Shown here one piece after another: positions 52,189 to 60,941 of a stretch of DNA of 64,000 bases (positions are counted from its first letter, which is position 1; each line of letters begins with the position of its first letter). The notes beneath the pieces are model-generated. The model saw only the letters and a program-made list of their open reading frames with translations. It made no database searches and was not told where the DNA came from. The stretch is from assembly GCA_949318235.1 (NCBI GenBank), contig OX439132.1, positions 29,630,243-29,694,242 on the forward strand, given 5' to 3'. The position numbers were made by a program, and so were the translations under genes. The stretch is from Ecdyonurus torrentis (Eukaryota; Arthropoda; Insecta; Ephemeroptera; Heptageniidae).

Positions 52189-54963
52189 GAGTAATAAAAT
52201 ATTAATTGAAAAATTATTTAAACACATCTGTATATTTTGTAATTGTAAATCTGAAAATAAATGTTTAAAAAACAAAAATCACCCAGCTCATTTCATTTAG
52301 ACCATTCATATTTTTTTGAGCTATAATATTTTTCGCACCCGCAGTAAATAATAATGAAAAATGTGTACAATATAATATTATGAATAAAATGTATACACAC
52401 ATGCAAATGATTTCAATTCATGGAGTATTTCTGATATTAAAAACCAACGTATCAGACGCGACGAATTTTGTTGTTGATTCACCAAAAATGTTGGCAACCA
52501 AATGAAATGCTATTTCGAACTTCAAGCTATTTTATCCTGAAAATCATTGTCAATATCTTCTCTAAATTAAGAGCGATGATGGCTATTTTAAATCACTCAC
52601 ACTGAAAATAAAATTAACACAAACTCATGGCATTTTTGCAAAAACATTTTTATAGTTTTTATTTGACTTAAATTAGGTGTTAAAAGAAAAGTTGAAGTAG
52701 TTATAAGCAAATGTGGGGAATAAGTAAACAAATAAATAATAAATACATATATACTGTATGTACATTATTAAACGGAGTTAAGTATTTTCTCTCAATTATA
52801 AAGTCAATTATTATAATTGTTTACTATAACGGTTTCAAAATTTCGTATATTTTCCCTCCAAGATTGTGTGAGAGGAAGAGTGCAGAGGATATTGACATTA
52901 CCATATTTGTGTTGTCAAAGTCATGACCTTATATTTCAATTAACTCTCATTCACGTCACCGTTGTGGGGAAAAATTTCACCTTGCAAAGACAAAACTTAA
53001 TTAATCACCGCGCCTACCATTGCATTCGAGTGTTATAAAAAATATAAGAAATGAAGAAAAAAAAAAGTTTAAATGAGCAATGTGATTTAAAACTATAGTT
53101 TCTTAATCTTTTCGAACCTGATCTACATATAAGGACCTTTCAATTATAAACCTTACAAGCTGGTGCTACCTTATTCTTTATAATGACGATTAGGAATATA
53201 TAGAAATCTATAAAAATGAAATATTCATAGGGATGGAATTACGACTCTACTTGGAAATTGCAAAAATAGAATCAAATCAACGCAGAGTTCTGCTATAAAA
53301 ATTTAACGTCACAAGTAATATTATTTTAGAAGTTAAATTCTATTTTTTCCTCCGTTAGCAAGAAAGAAATTGGTTGAAAGTAAAAAGACATTTATCTTTA
53401 TACTTGGTTTGCATCACGCAGTTTAGTCACAAAGATGACATTGGACTGTAAATAAATGAGAACATAAAATTTTCTCACAATTGACATATTTTCCACTTCA
53501 GTTAAGTCATAAAAAACAAATATCAAAGTGACACTTTTGTTAAAAGAAGAAAAAAAAAAAAAAAAGGGCAGTATATTGTGACATAATAGAAATAGGCGCA
53601 GTTTCCGCTAACAAGTAAGAAAACAGACCACAAAGAACCCGGAATAATACAAATAACGTTAAAAATTATGTTATATGGAGCAGCTTACTATCACTGTGCA
53701 CATGCAATCTGTGTACTCTGTCGTATAGAGCTGAGACTTGCACTGATAATCTGCGAGCTCTTTGTTTTGCACGTTGAGATAAACGTTGTGCAACATGACG
53801 TGCTCTATGTGATTCAGCATCGGGTGTCTCCTCGGTGTCCGAGTCCTCCTTGTCACAATATATATCCGGCACGGGACACGTTGTATTAGGTGGTATCACT
53901 GCATCACATGACACGTGTCGTGGTGCCTCTACCTTCACCTCACGTCTTACTACGTCCTCAGAAGCAGGTCGACTTTGTGACATAGCACTAAACTAATCAC
54001 TCGCATACTGACTTCATAAACAGCGTTCTCTTTTATGAAACGACGGAAACCGCGGCAGTTTCCTTCCCTATATTCTGTTCATTTTTTTTTTCTCTCTTCC
54101 TTACGTGCCACTTTAATGCGCATGATCATTATTAGCTTATCTTATCATAAATATGATATGTGCGGAGAGAGGTGAATTGATTATGTCGTGGAGAAATTGA
54201 ATGTCATTTTTTTTTAACATGGTCAACAACATAAGCTCATACTCGAGACATATTAATTAGCTTCATGTCATATAATCGTGTTCGTTGAAGGTAAACAGTG
54301 AAACTTATTTGAGTTAATTAATTGTGACAGAATTTTTAACAGTGTTACTATAGGTAAGTACGGAAATTGTTTTTAACTTTAGTACAATCAACATTTGTTT
54401 CAAAAAGTTGCATTTTTCTATTTATTTTTCCATTATATATAAATTTTTTAAATGAATATACACCCGAAACAAAGGGATTCGTAAATAACTACAAACAATA
54501 CCTATAGTTTCTTCAAACAACAGAACAAAAATACCTAGAGGTACTTTTTAAAAATAAGAAACACCAATTTATCTTATCCCTTAACCTTTTTTTTTTAATT
54601 ATACCAACGTTATTTAGCAAGACAATAAAAAATTTCACAATTAACTTTGCCGTATTTAACAATTACCAACACGTATACAAACTTTGTAACGTGATGAAAG
54701 TTACTCATATAGTTACTCAAACAGAAAGGGAGAAAGATGTTGATACTAAATAAATACATATACACAAACGAATGCAAAATAAGTTTTTGCTATACACGCA
54801 GTGTGACATACATCAAAATGCAAAAGTGAGTGACTGCAAGGGCAAAGCGTGGGGTCACGCAGAAAACACTAACAGGTCGAATTACATACCGCCGACCCAA
54901 ATACACATGCTCTATATATAATATAATGTTCATACAATGTGGCTGCTTTGATAAAAAAAAGTA

Positions 54964-55014
<51 letters not shown>

Positions 55015-58000
55015 GCAATATCCTGGTGACGATGATTCTAACACTATGATGCGTAGAGTACCAAATATATACATTCAATACTTTATCTTTAACTTTCTCT
55101 ATTGTAACTTACGGAATATATAACTATAATATTATAGACTTCGTATATATATGATGAATGATCATCATATATATAAGATGGATAACATGCAATTTTGTAT
55201 AAAGAATTATGATGATGTAGTACTATAATTGAGTGTATTGGAATTTTGCCCATATAATAAAGTGATCATTTATTTTGAAGCGAAAAATTGGGGGGTTTAT
55301 ATCTAACTAATTAGGGACGTAAGTGACAGAGAAAAATGACGTTCACTTTATTTACGGACAATTTTATTACCAAATTAGTCTTTGTAACGTCAACCCACAC
55401 AAGTGTAAAATGTAAAGCGTATAATGTATATATGTATATAGTATGCTTTTATATACGCAGTGTAAACAGTATCACAAAGAGAAATATGTAGTAAGTTGTC
55501 ATTGAAATTTAAGATCTGCAATTCTTGACATATTTCCCACGATTTTTTTAAGTGTTTTTCCTTACTAACTTTTTATTATTATCATTTTTATTAAAACATA
55601 CGTCACCCTGTTTGCGTTATTAAAGCCCTTGTCAACTTACTTTTTTATCATTTAGAATACTAGATTGATAATTACCATACCTTATTATACATGAATTAGA
55701 CACCAACACGTTGATTTTGTATTTATTTTCGTTTATTATCTTTTTTCGGTTATATCACGTATCTGACGTCACAATGTACCGATGGGGCCGTGATAGGGGT
55801 ACAGAACTTGAGGAAGGGGCTTATATTTATCACGTGACCAGAGCGGTGACTGTGATTGGCGGTGGTACATTGTGACGTCAGATACGTGATATAACCGCAA
55901 AAAGGAAAATAAACGAAAGTAAATACAAAATCAATGTGATGGTGTCTAATTCATGGATATTAAGGTACGGTAATTATCAATCTAGTATTCTAAATGATAA
56001 AAAAGTAAATTGACAAGAGTATATTATTGCATGTTAGTAATAAAAAACTTCTACATTTCAAAACCCTCAGAGTGTTATAGAAATCATTAAATTTTGCAGC
56101 AACCTAGTTGCATAAAATTGAGTGGAGATTGCATATATTTTGAAGTAATAATATTTAAATTTGTATAGAGAATATGTCAAGTACATAAATACAATAGAAA
56201 ATGACTCACATACACGATACTTCACACAACATTGCGTCACATAAAAATCTTGATTTATTACCACACTGGACAACTCTTGGAAAACAACCAAATATTTACC
56301 CCATTTTTTTGTCTTCTTTACAAACATAACGCAAAAAAAGAAAAGATTTAAAAACTCACAAACGTTACGCACTTTTATAAAACAATGATTAAAACCCTAG
56401 TTAATTTTTATCATACCTGTTAAGGGTAATGAGAAAGAGTCTAGAAGCCAATTTGCTACTAAAGTTTTCCATCGTTCTAATTTTCCCCTTGTAGTTTGTG
56501 TCGCCATACCAACAAAAAATTAAAATATACTAAAAAACTACATCACTCTTACTAAGCTGTGTCACAATGCATCACATATAATATATTATTATTATATCCT
56601 CACTTTTTTTAATTCACTACTATACACTATAAATTGGTTCACACACTTTTATATACACACATAACACAATATAATAATAACACAAGAGTGAGTGGTAGTG
56701 TGCGGCTCCTCAAAGCATACTGACGGACTTTTCGTATTCAAAATGTTAGCGCGTGCGCAGAATATCTCGCGCCTACATTTTACTCTCGGCCTTGCTTCAT
56801 ACACATATGGACCATTCTTTTATACATACCCCCCCCCCCCCCCCCCGCCTATATGCATCTCAACTTGCAATATATACTGCAATTTAAGTCTTAAGTACTT
56901 TCATATGTGTCTCATCTGTGTAATACACTTGTTCTCCTTTATACCCTCTATTACGCAGATAAATAAATGATTCTTTTTTTTTTAACTCACATTTATGCAG
57001 ATGGAAATTAATTTACTCACAGATTTGCCTACTCTATTATTATAAACAATGAAGTATAGTAATACTAGAGCTCGAATACAATATGTCTATTTCATAATAT
57101 GAAATCTGATTTACTATTCAACCCAATCTCACCGTTAACCTCCGTAGCGTGGTATTGTTTTTCATGAGGCACTTTCATTTTTCTAAGGGGCAAATCTTCA
57201 TTTTTTTTTTATATATTATATATTTATTGGTGCTTAATTGAAACCATATCTTATTGCAAATTAAATAATAACTATCAATCATCTCTCTCTTCCTGTATAA
57301 ATTTAATTACGGAAATGTTTATAGTAAAGTGATACAAAAAAATAATGATAATAAAAAATATAGCAATAATAATCTTGGATATATTATCGCCTTTGATCGA
57401 GGATTACGATAACACCCCTGAAGATATATATAAAAAAAGAGCAATATCAAGATGGTAATGAGTTTGAAGCAGCTATAGCTTGTCTTATAAAGAGTTAAAT
57501 TGCTATTTAGGGGAGCTGATGAGATGCTAATAGTTGTGCATTGGACATGGTAAAGGAGATGAACATAGCGAGGCCGCTCACTGCCATACTGGGCAGGCGG
57601 CTCTCCTTGCGGCCTGCTGTACGAGGCCTATCTCTCTCTCTCTAGCGGCGCCCAAACATGTATCCATGGCCTTGCGGCGCCGTGCGGCCAGTGCGGTGTG
57701 TCGTGGCGGCGCTGTGTGGCGCCTGTCTTAACCACACTCACCTACCAGGAAATCACTGCAATATACAGTCCACGACCCTGCCATTATCCCAAATATGAAT
57801 ATTAATGAGCTTTTGTTTAGTTTCGCAGGTCATGGAGCATTGCAAAAAAGAGGCGGAGATCGCAAGGGGAAATAATTTTAATGATTAAGAATTATGAGAC
57901 ACTAAGGAATTGAAGTTATTGTATTTTTTGGCCTACAAACAGAAATTATGCAAAGTTTAAGAAAAATAATCGTCTTTGTCAAATTGTGAAAAAAGAAATG

Positions 58001-60941
58001 AAAACTAATTCAATTAAAAAAAAAACGTACACATTTTATTTTATTATTATTAATTTGGTGAGCTGCGGGTTGCCTATGTCAGGCTGAAAATAGCTGAGCG
58101 TTCATCTCTCCCAAAATTATATATAAAAAAAAATAAATAAATAAAAACTGCAACATAAAAATTTTACTTTTTAATTACGTCCTTTTACTTCAGCTTCTAA
58201 TAACTGATATGATAACCCAGAAATTGAAATTCAGCTGTAGAGAAATCCAAGTTGACGTTTTTTTTTTTTTTTTTTTTTTTTTTTTGCGCAAAAGAGTACA
58301 TATACGTACATATTTAAACATACATAAAAAACGTCCGTTTACTTTGTCCATTATATACATTTATATTTATATAGAATTTTTATTAATATCGCCTATCGAT
58401 TATATGAATATCACAGCTGTGAAGTCCTTGACTTGAAATAATTAAGAACCAAACCGGCGTTTCATGTTACTAATTAACGAAACTTCAAATTTATCAAAAT
58501 CGTGGTGGACATAAACGTGGTGAAACATCAGGATTTAATAGTAACCCGGATGCGAATATTTCATAAGTACACCCAGCAAAATTGAGTTTTCCTAAAGTTT
58601 CTGAGTTTGAGACATATGTTTGTTATGCGATGTTCTGTGATATTATATTATTTTTAATAGTGTTTATGCAATTATTATCATTAATTTTTAAATTTGTGTT
58701 GTTGGAAATAATTATGAGTGCAAAAAACTCAACATATTTTTTCATATATATTTTTTTTGTCATTTAAAATGAATAGACAAATAATATAGAAGTAAATTTG
58801 ATATTTCTTAAGTTATTGTCATAATAAAAAATATCTTATTTGATAATAGGAAATAAAACAAAACTTAAGGAGATAATAAATGTAAGTAAAGTGTACAAAT
58901 ATTTGAAGGTATTTTAAAAAGTTGTTGTATTGCTTTATGTTTTTAATGACAAAATATTTATATATAATTATAGTAAGCTGAATGTAAACAATTACACATT
59001 TTAACGTTAAAGAATATAAAATGTATAAAATTCATATTACAGGAATTTACCAAAAAGTTATACATATCAAAGCTTATATATATTTAACCATTAAAATAAA
59101 TATTACATTATTACATAACATTATTATTGTTAATATTTCAAATATAGTAATAAAATGTTATTTTGGTCTATATATTTAAAATTTAGCTTTGAGAAACTGA
59201 AATTTCTGGTAGAACTCAGACCCTTATTTGGAGTCGACTTTGAGCACATTTTTCATCTTGTTCCTTTTACTGAGGCTCGTTCACGTCCTAAATAAATTTT
59301 GAGTTGTACTTTTTACTTTCTGATGATGTGCTATTTAACGTGTTTTAATAATTCAGAAGCGAGAAATTCAAAAATTAAAACCCTTAATTTAACATGGTAC
59401 GCCCTATACCAGGTCCAAATTTACATAAAACTAATGATGACCCTTGCCAGTGATCAACTTGATGACCTTTGCCAGTGACAAGTGCTAATTATGTGAAGTT
59501 GCCTATTGATCAAAAATATTCTCTCTCTTTGCTCTGATGTTTTAAACACATTATTATTATTATTATTTTGTCTCCTGTAAAACTATACGAAATACAGATT
59601 TGCCTTTTGCTGCAAACTGGCCAAAAGCAAATCCGACTATTGCTGCAAACTGGCCAATTGCAGATGCACCCTTTGACCGCGGCCACATTGATATGTAAAA
59701 ATGATGGTAATGATCATTGCGGATTGCAAATGTGGAGATTTTGATTTCATCGAACAAGGTGCCATGAATATTATATGGCGAAGAATACGAGACTGGATGA
59801 GAACTATCGGAAGTGCTCGTGTGTAGAGTAGCACCACCCAATAGTGCAGTGCATGCGAAGAAAACAGCGATGGACAGGACAGTGCCGTAAAAACAGCGAC
59901 AGTTTTTCGTATCGGAATGAGTAGGATTGGTGCGCCTTACAGTGTTTGCATTATTATAATATAATCTTCTTGAATTACCAATAGATTGCATGATTGCAAA
60001 ACGTAATAATTTAAATTATTTTTTAAAAATTATTGTAATTTATTTATTTTTAAAAAGTTAAAATTTTTATTTTTATATTTTATTGTTTCACAGCAAATTA
60101 TAATCGGGTAGCACCTCCTAAAGCGCTTTTGGCTCACCCAGCCTTGTTTACTTTGCCATTCAATTATCATGGCAACTAAACATATAGCTTGCAGTTGCTG
60201 GGTGTACTTATGAAATTCGAAAAACCGGATGAAACGTATACAAAAGCGAGATCAGTGATTTGATTACATTACTAAAGTTTTATAGTTTACAATGGAGAAC
60301 TGCGCCTGCACAAGTAAGAGGGTATGTGTACCGCACGACACACAAATGTTTAATATGGACTGCTGACTCGCGATCACTGCTATAGACTAAGAAAGGGAAG
60401 CTTCTTTCGCTTTTAAAATCTAAGAAGCAGTCCACACAAAATTCATTTTTCAAGTAGATTCTCAATTTATTAAGTTAAGACGGGTAATTTCAGCGTTTTT
60501 TTTATTTATTTTTATTTTATTATTATTATTATTATTTTAACAGCTATTTTATATGCTACTGCTGATTGCCACCTTGAAGAAAAAAAAGTACAAATGATGA
60601 GTATAAGAACTGCAAGTAGTCAACGACTATGCTTGGTTATGCCCACCCTGGTTAGAAAAGCAAGGTTATGTAGAGGAGATAGACTCACCGTCGTTGTCTA
60701 CGTTCCTGCGCGTGCGCTGCGGTGGTGGCTTGAGGACGGCTAAGGGCACGAGTCCCTCGAGCGGCTCGCTGGTCTGCGCTGCGCCACTGGTCACGCTGTT
60801 GGTAAGGCGCACCAAGCAAAGGTCGGGGGACTGAGCAGAAGGTACCTCGAGCACCTCCACCTGTTGTCCCTTGCGCACTGTCAGCTCAGAAGATCCTGCT
60901 GTGGCCTCGTGGTCTGCCACCACCCACGTCATCTCCGGACC
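37242..60941 (-). CDS. trio: Trio/Kalirin-family RhoGEF kinase, 3' half (SH3, DH2-PH2, kinase)
   Basis: Sixteen minus-strand exons join in phase: 60689-60941 (SH3), 49634-49721, 48949-49099, 47772-47933, 47136-47216, 45023-45360, 44274-44430, 43509-43739, 43095-43286, 42682-42905, 40860-41085, 40277-40366, 39058-39308, 38711-38849, 37759-38151 and 37242-37322 (stop TGA). The product carries an SH3, the second Dbl-homology/PH pair that activates Rho-type GTPases, a short Ser/Arg linker and a Ser/Thr kinase domain. Trio proteins steer axon guidance and actin remodelling. SEC14, spectrin repeats, DH1 and PH1 should lie beyond 64 kb. Unlike vertebrate TRIO, no second SH3 or Ig domain is seen before the kinase. 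Unlike Drosophila Trio as I know it, the kinase is retained. Alternative first exons within the big intron are listed separately. Confidence 0.95.
39309..40276 (-). other. Trio intron (before kinase exons)
   Basis: AT-rich, with a homopolymer G run at 39900-39915 and poly(A) at about 39618-39637. No exon is missing by phase. Confidence 0.7.
40277..41085 (-). CDS. trio: Trio linker between PH2 and kinase (two exons)
   Basis: Exons 40860-41085 and 40277-40366, 75 and 30 codons. The composition is Ser/Pro/Arg-rich with likely phosphosites ([30 protein letters not shown]). It joins PH2 to the kinase directly, in phase, where vertebrate TRIO has a long linker, SH3-2 and an Ig domain. Confidence 0.88.
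41086..42681 (-). other. Trio intron
   Basis: 1.6 kb with long A/T homopolymers (about 42167-42197). A short patch at 42507-42610 with several CpGs has no supported exon. Confidence 0.6.
42682..43286 (-). CDS. trio: Trio PH2 domain exons
   Basis: Exons 43095-43286 and 42682-42905. The first starts [13 protein letters not shown] and includes [14 protein letters not shown]. The second includes [10 protein letters not shown] and the C-terminal PH helix [19 protein letters not shown], ending SPIAYQKEL. This is the classical Trio/Kalirin GEF2 PH fold, C-terminal to DH2. Confidence 0.95.
43509..45360 (-). CDS. trio: Trio DH2 (second RhoGEF) domain exons
   Basis: Exons 45023-45360, 44274-44430 and 43509-43739. 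Conserved region 1 is [18 protein letters not shown], followed by [41 protein letters not shown], and conserved region 3 [19 protein letters not shown], ending [13 protein letters not shown]. These match the GEF2 of Trio/Kalirin, which in known members acts on RhoA-type GTPases. An acidic stretch ([11 protein letters not shown]) precedes the domain. Confidence 0.96.
44605..44893. mobile_element. Hairpin MITE, family B, copy 2 (Trio intron)
   Basis: Inverted ends of about 65 bp start GATGCTGTTGCGGCTAAACC on the left, and the complement of TCGATGCTGTTGCGGCTAAA closes the right (44893). The inner block catagaaacacacatctac...aacaggtaaaaaacacttct is shared with the element at 31970-32093. It lies between DH2 exons 44274-44430 and 45023-45360. 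Confidence 0.8.
45361..47135 (-). other. Trio intron upstream of DH2
   Basis: Contains a diverged fold-back (about 45560-45775) with inverted similarity around ccctcacaaactagg and tttgtgagagaact, and (TA)n at 46603-46683. No further exon is needed by phase. Confidence 0.6.
46603..46683. repeat. (TA)n microsatellite
   Basis: About 80 bp of imperfect TA with two short breaks. Confidence 0.9.
47136..47216 (-). CDS. trio: 81-nt symmetric Trio exon ([14 protein letters not shown])
   Basis: Acceptor cgtgttttcag (minus strand) at 47217, 27 codons, donor ATG|GTACAC at 47136/47135, phase 0 to phase 0. It encodes [27 protein letters not shown]. The E-I-E-x-x-V-K-x-x-M pattern resembles a short helix I recall just before DH2 in vertebrate TRIO, unverified here. 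Being a multiple of three and phase 0 on both sides, it can be skipped without shifting the frame. The donor is not strong, so alternative use is plausible. Confidence 0.75.
47217..48948 (-). other. Two Trio introns around exon 47772-47933
   Basis: The exon 47772-47933 (54 codons, acidic plus [11 protein letters not shown]) interrupts this stretch. The intron 47934-48948 carries MITE family A copy 2 at 48655-48756. Confidence 0.7.
47772..49721 (-). CDS. trio: Trio inter-domain exons between SH3 and DH2
   Basis: Exons 49634-49721, 48949-49099 and 47772-47933. They encode a mostly disordered linker: [10 protein letters not shown]..., then a basic Pro-rich [14 protein letters not shown] (family-typical), then an acidic, Pro-rich block ([18 protein letters not shown]). 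Exon 49634-49721 starts in phase 1. It is the acceptor for both the SH3 exon (60689, ends phase 1) and the candidate alternative first exons. Confidence 0.92.
48655..48756. mobile_element. Short hairpin MITE, family A, copy 2
   Basis: GTTCGTAAACTCTGTTTTCT at the left end, AACAGGGGTTATACGAAC at the right, and 'ccataggtgat' inside. It is the same organisation as the copy at 10214-10341. Confidence 0.7.
50407..50428. promoter_or_regulatory. CRE plus E-box palindrome pair
   Basis: TGACGTCA (50407-50414, full CRE palindrome) followed after 2 bp by GGTCACGTGACC (50417-50428, a 12-bp palindrome around the CACGTG E-box). It lies in the Trio intron about 700 bp upstream of exon 49634-49721. bZIP and bHLH-zip binding is inferred from motif only. 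Confidence 0.4.
50549..50628. repeat. (GA)n microsatellite, ~80 bp
   Basis: Uninterrupted GA dinucleotides. Confidence 0.95.
51069..51135. repeat. (CA)n microsatellite, ~65 bp
   Basis: Uninterrupted CA dinucleotides. Confidence 0.95.
51895..52011. repeat. (ACAT)n followed by (TA)n
   Basis: A tetranucleotide (catacata) run at about 51899-51938 passes directly into about 70 bp of TA. Confidence 0.9.
52109..52185. repeat. (GA)n microsatellite, ~76 bp
   Basis: Uninterrupted GA dinucleotides. Confidence 0.95.
53689..53983 (-). CDS. trio: Alternative first exon of Trio (Duet/UNC-73E-like short isoform)
   Basis: ATG at 53983, 98 codons plus one base, donor gata|gtaagc. Phase 1 matches the acceptor exon 49634-49721 exactly and gives ...[16 protein letters not shown]. 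The encoded N-terminus is polar, with a basic [20 protein letters not shown] helix-like stretch. The isoform would lack SH3, DH1 and spectrin repeats and keep DH2-PH2-kinase; including the 81-nt exon it has 1032 residues. Vertebrate Kalirin Duet and nematode UNC-73E have the same design. No acceptor is evident at its 5' side and a core promoter lies just upstream (54007-54037). Confidence 0.75.
54007..54037 (-). promoter_or_regulatory. Core promoter of the Trio alternative exon at 53689
   Basis: On the minus strand CATAAAAG (54037-54030, TATA-like) is followed by TCAGT (54011-54007), the arthropod initiator, with the initiator A at 54009, about 28 nt downstream of the TATA start. The 10-mer GTCAGTATGC here recurs exactly at the second alternative promoter (56721). 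The ATG at the start of this transcript opens an 18-codon out-of-frame uORF that overlaps the main start. Confidence 0.55.
54966..55013. repeat. (GA)n microsatellite
   Basis: About 48 bp of GA. Confidence 0.95.
55628..56018. mobile_element. Palindromic MITE with ~165-bp arms carrying CRE sites
   Basis: The left arm starts CTTGTCAACTTACTTTTTTA and the right arm ends in the complement of CTTGTCAATTTACTTTTTTA. The arms match over about 165 bp with few differences, separated by about 75 bp. Each arm contains atctgacgtcacaatgta, so two CRE-like TGACGTCA sites sit near the loop. Inserted between two candidate Trio alternative first exons. Confidence 0.87.
56417..56507 (-). CDS. trio: Second alternative first exon of Trio ([13 protein letters not shown]...)
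   Basis: ATG at 56507, 30 codons plus one base, donor acag|gtatga at 56417/56416. It ends in phase 1, as exon 49634-49721 needs, giving [20 protein letters not shown]... then ...LTEGNLSGD. The segment has an amphipathic look (W/L spaced) and would form a different N-terminus for a GEF2-kinase isoform. The predicted start of transcription at 56721 leaves a 5' UTR of about 214 nt with an immediate 2-codon uORF (ATG CTT TGA). Confidence 0.65.
56719..56777 (-). promoter_or_regulatory. Promoter of Trio alternative exon 2: NRF-1-like site plus initiator
   Basis: The minus strand has TGCGCACGCGC (56759-56749), one base from the NRF-1/ewg consensus at its end, then about 28 nt to TCAGT (56723-56719, initiator A 56721). 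The surrounding bases are CpG-rich (ctcgcgcc at 56767-56774). No TATA box. The start-site 10-mer GTCAGTATGC equals that of the first alternative promoter. Confidence 0.5.
57540..57740. promoter_or_regulatory. CpG-rich island in the Trio intron
   Basis: About 200 bp with many CpG/GCGGC words (tgcggcgccgtgcggccag), in sharp contrast with its AT-rich surroundings. It lies immediately downstream (minus strand) of the candidate first exon 57742-57784, as CpG-rich sequence often does at promoters. An open plus-strand frame here is short and not called. Confidence 0.5.
57742..57784 (-). CDS. trio: Third candidate alternative first exon of Trio
   Basis: ATG at 57784 in strong start context (ataATGG), 14 codons ([14 protein letters not shown]) plus one base, donor gtag|gtgagt (full consensus). 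Phase 1 again fits exon 49634-49721. It sits at the edge of the CpG-rich patch 57540-57740. The coding part is short, so chance cannot be excluded. Confidence 0.5.
58558..60216. mobile_element. Putative 1.66-kb element with 22-bp perfect terminal inverted repeats
   Basis: Left ATTTCATAAGTACACCCAGC then aa (58558-58579); right is its exact complement (60195-60216). Weaker similarity (ccggat, ttcg) continues outside. No target duplication was recognised. It contains one sizeable frame at 59563-59991. Two independent small repeats in opposite orientation would also explain the pair. Confidence 0.5.
59563..59991 (-). CDS. Intronless 142-codon frame, possible small membrane protein
   Basis: ATG at 59991, stop at 59563-59565, intronless. 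It has a polar N-terminus with CRC, a hydrophobic segment ([17 protein letters not shown], residues ~39-55) suggesting a signal-anchor, then Ser/His/Tyr-rich sequence and a repeated GQFAA near the C-terminus. It matches no family I know. It lies wholly within the inverted-repeat unit 58558-60216, so it may be an element-borne gene or relic. An unspliced chance frame is also possible. Confidence 0.35.
   Translation of the reverse strand: MQSIGNSRRLYYNNANTVRRTNPTHSDTKNCRCFYGTVLSIAVFFACTALLGGATLHTSTSDSSHPVSYSSPYNIHGTLFDEIKISTFAIRNDHYHHFYISMWPRSKGASAIGQFAAIVGFAFGQFAAKGKSVFRIVLQETK
60689..60941 (-). CDS. trio: Trio SH3 exon
   Basis: 84 codons plus one base, phase 0 in and phase 1 out. The SH3 signatures are [20 protein letters not shown] (ALYD-like start and RT loop), VEVLEVP, CLVRLT and EGLVPLAVL. 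It corresponds to the SH3 between PH1 and DH2 in TRIO. It is the most 5' canonical Trio exon in the window. Confidence 0.93.

Larger units (their letters stand above)
49722..53688 (-). other. Trio intron, proximal part
   Basis: Holds (GA)n at 50549-50628, (CA)n at about 51069-51135, (TA)n at about 51779-51812 and 51939-52011, (GA)n at 52109-52185, and a palindromic regulatory-like cluster at 50407-50428. No exon was recognised. Confidence 0.6.
54038..56416 (-). other. Trio intron between alternative first exons 1 and 2
   Basis: Contains (GA)n at 54966-55013 and the palindromic element 55628-56018. No other exon is supported. Confidence 0.6.
57785..60688 (-). other. Trio intron, distal part
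   Basis: Contains a 1.66-kb unit bounded by 22-bp inverted repeats (58558-60216) with a 142-codon minus-strand frame. The rest is AT-rich with poly(T) at about 58257-58285. Confidence 0.6.

Noticed and set aside
57534..57731. Plus-strand 65-codon Ala/Arg/Cys-rich frame
   Set aside because: GC-rich island with open frames by composition; better explained as promoter-proximal CpG sequence of a minus-strand first exon.
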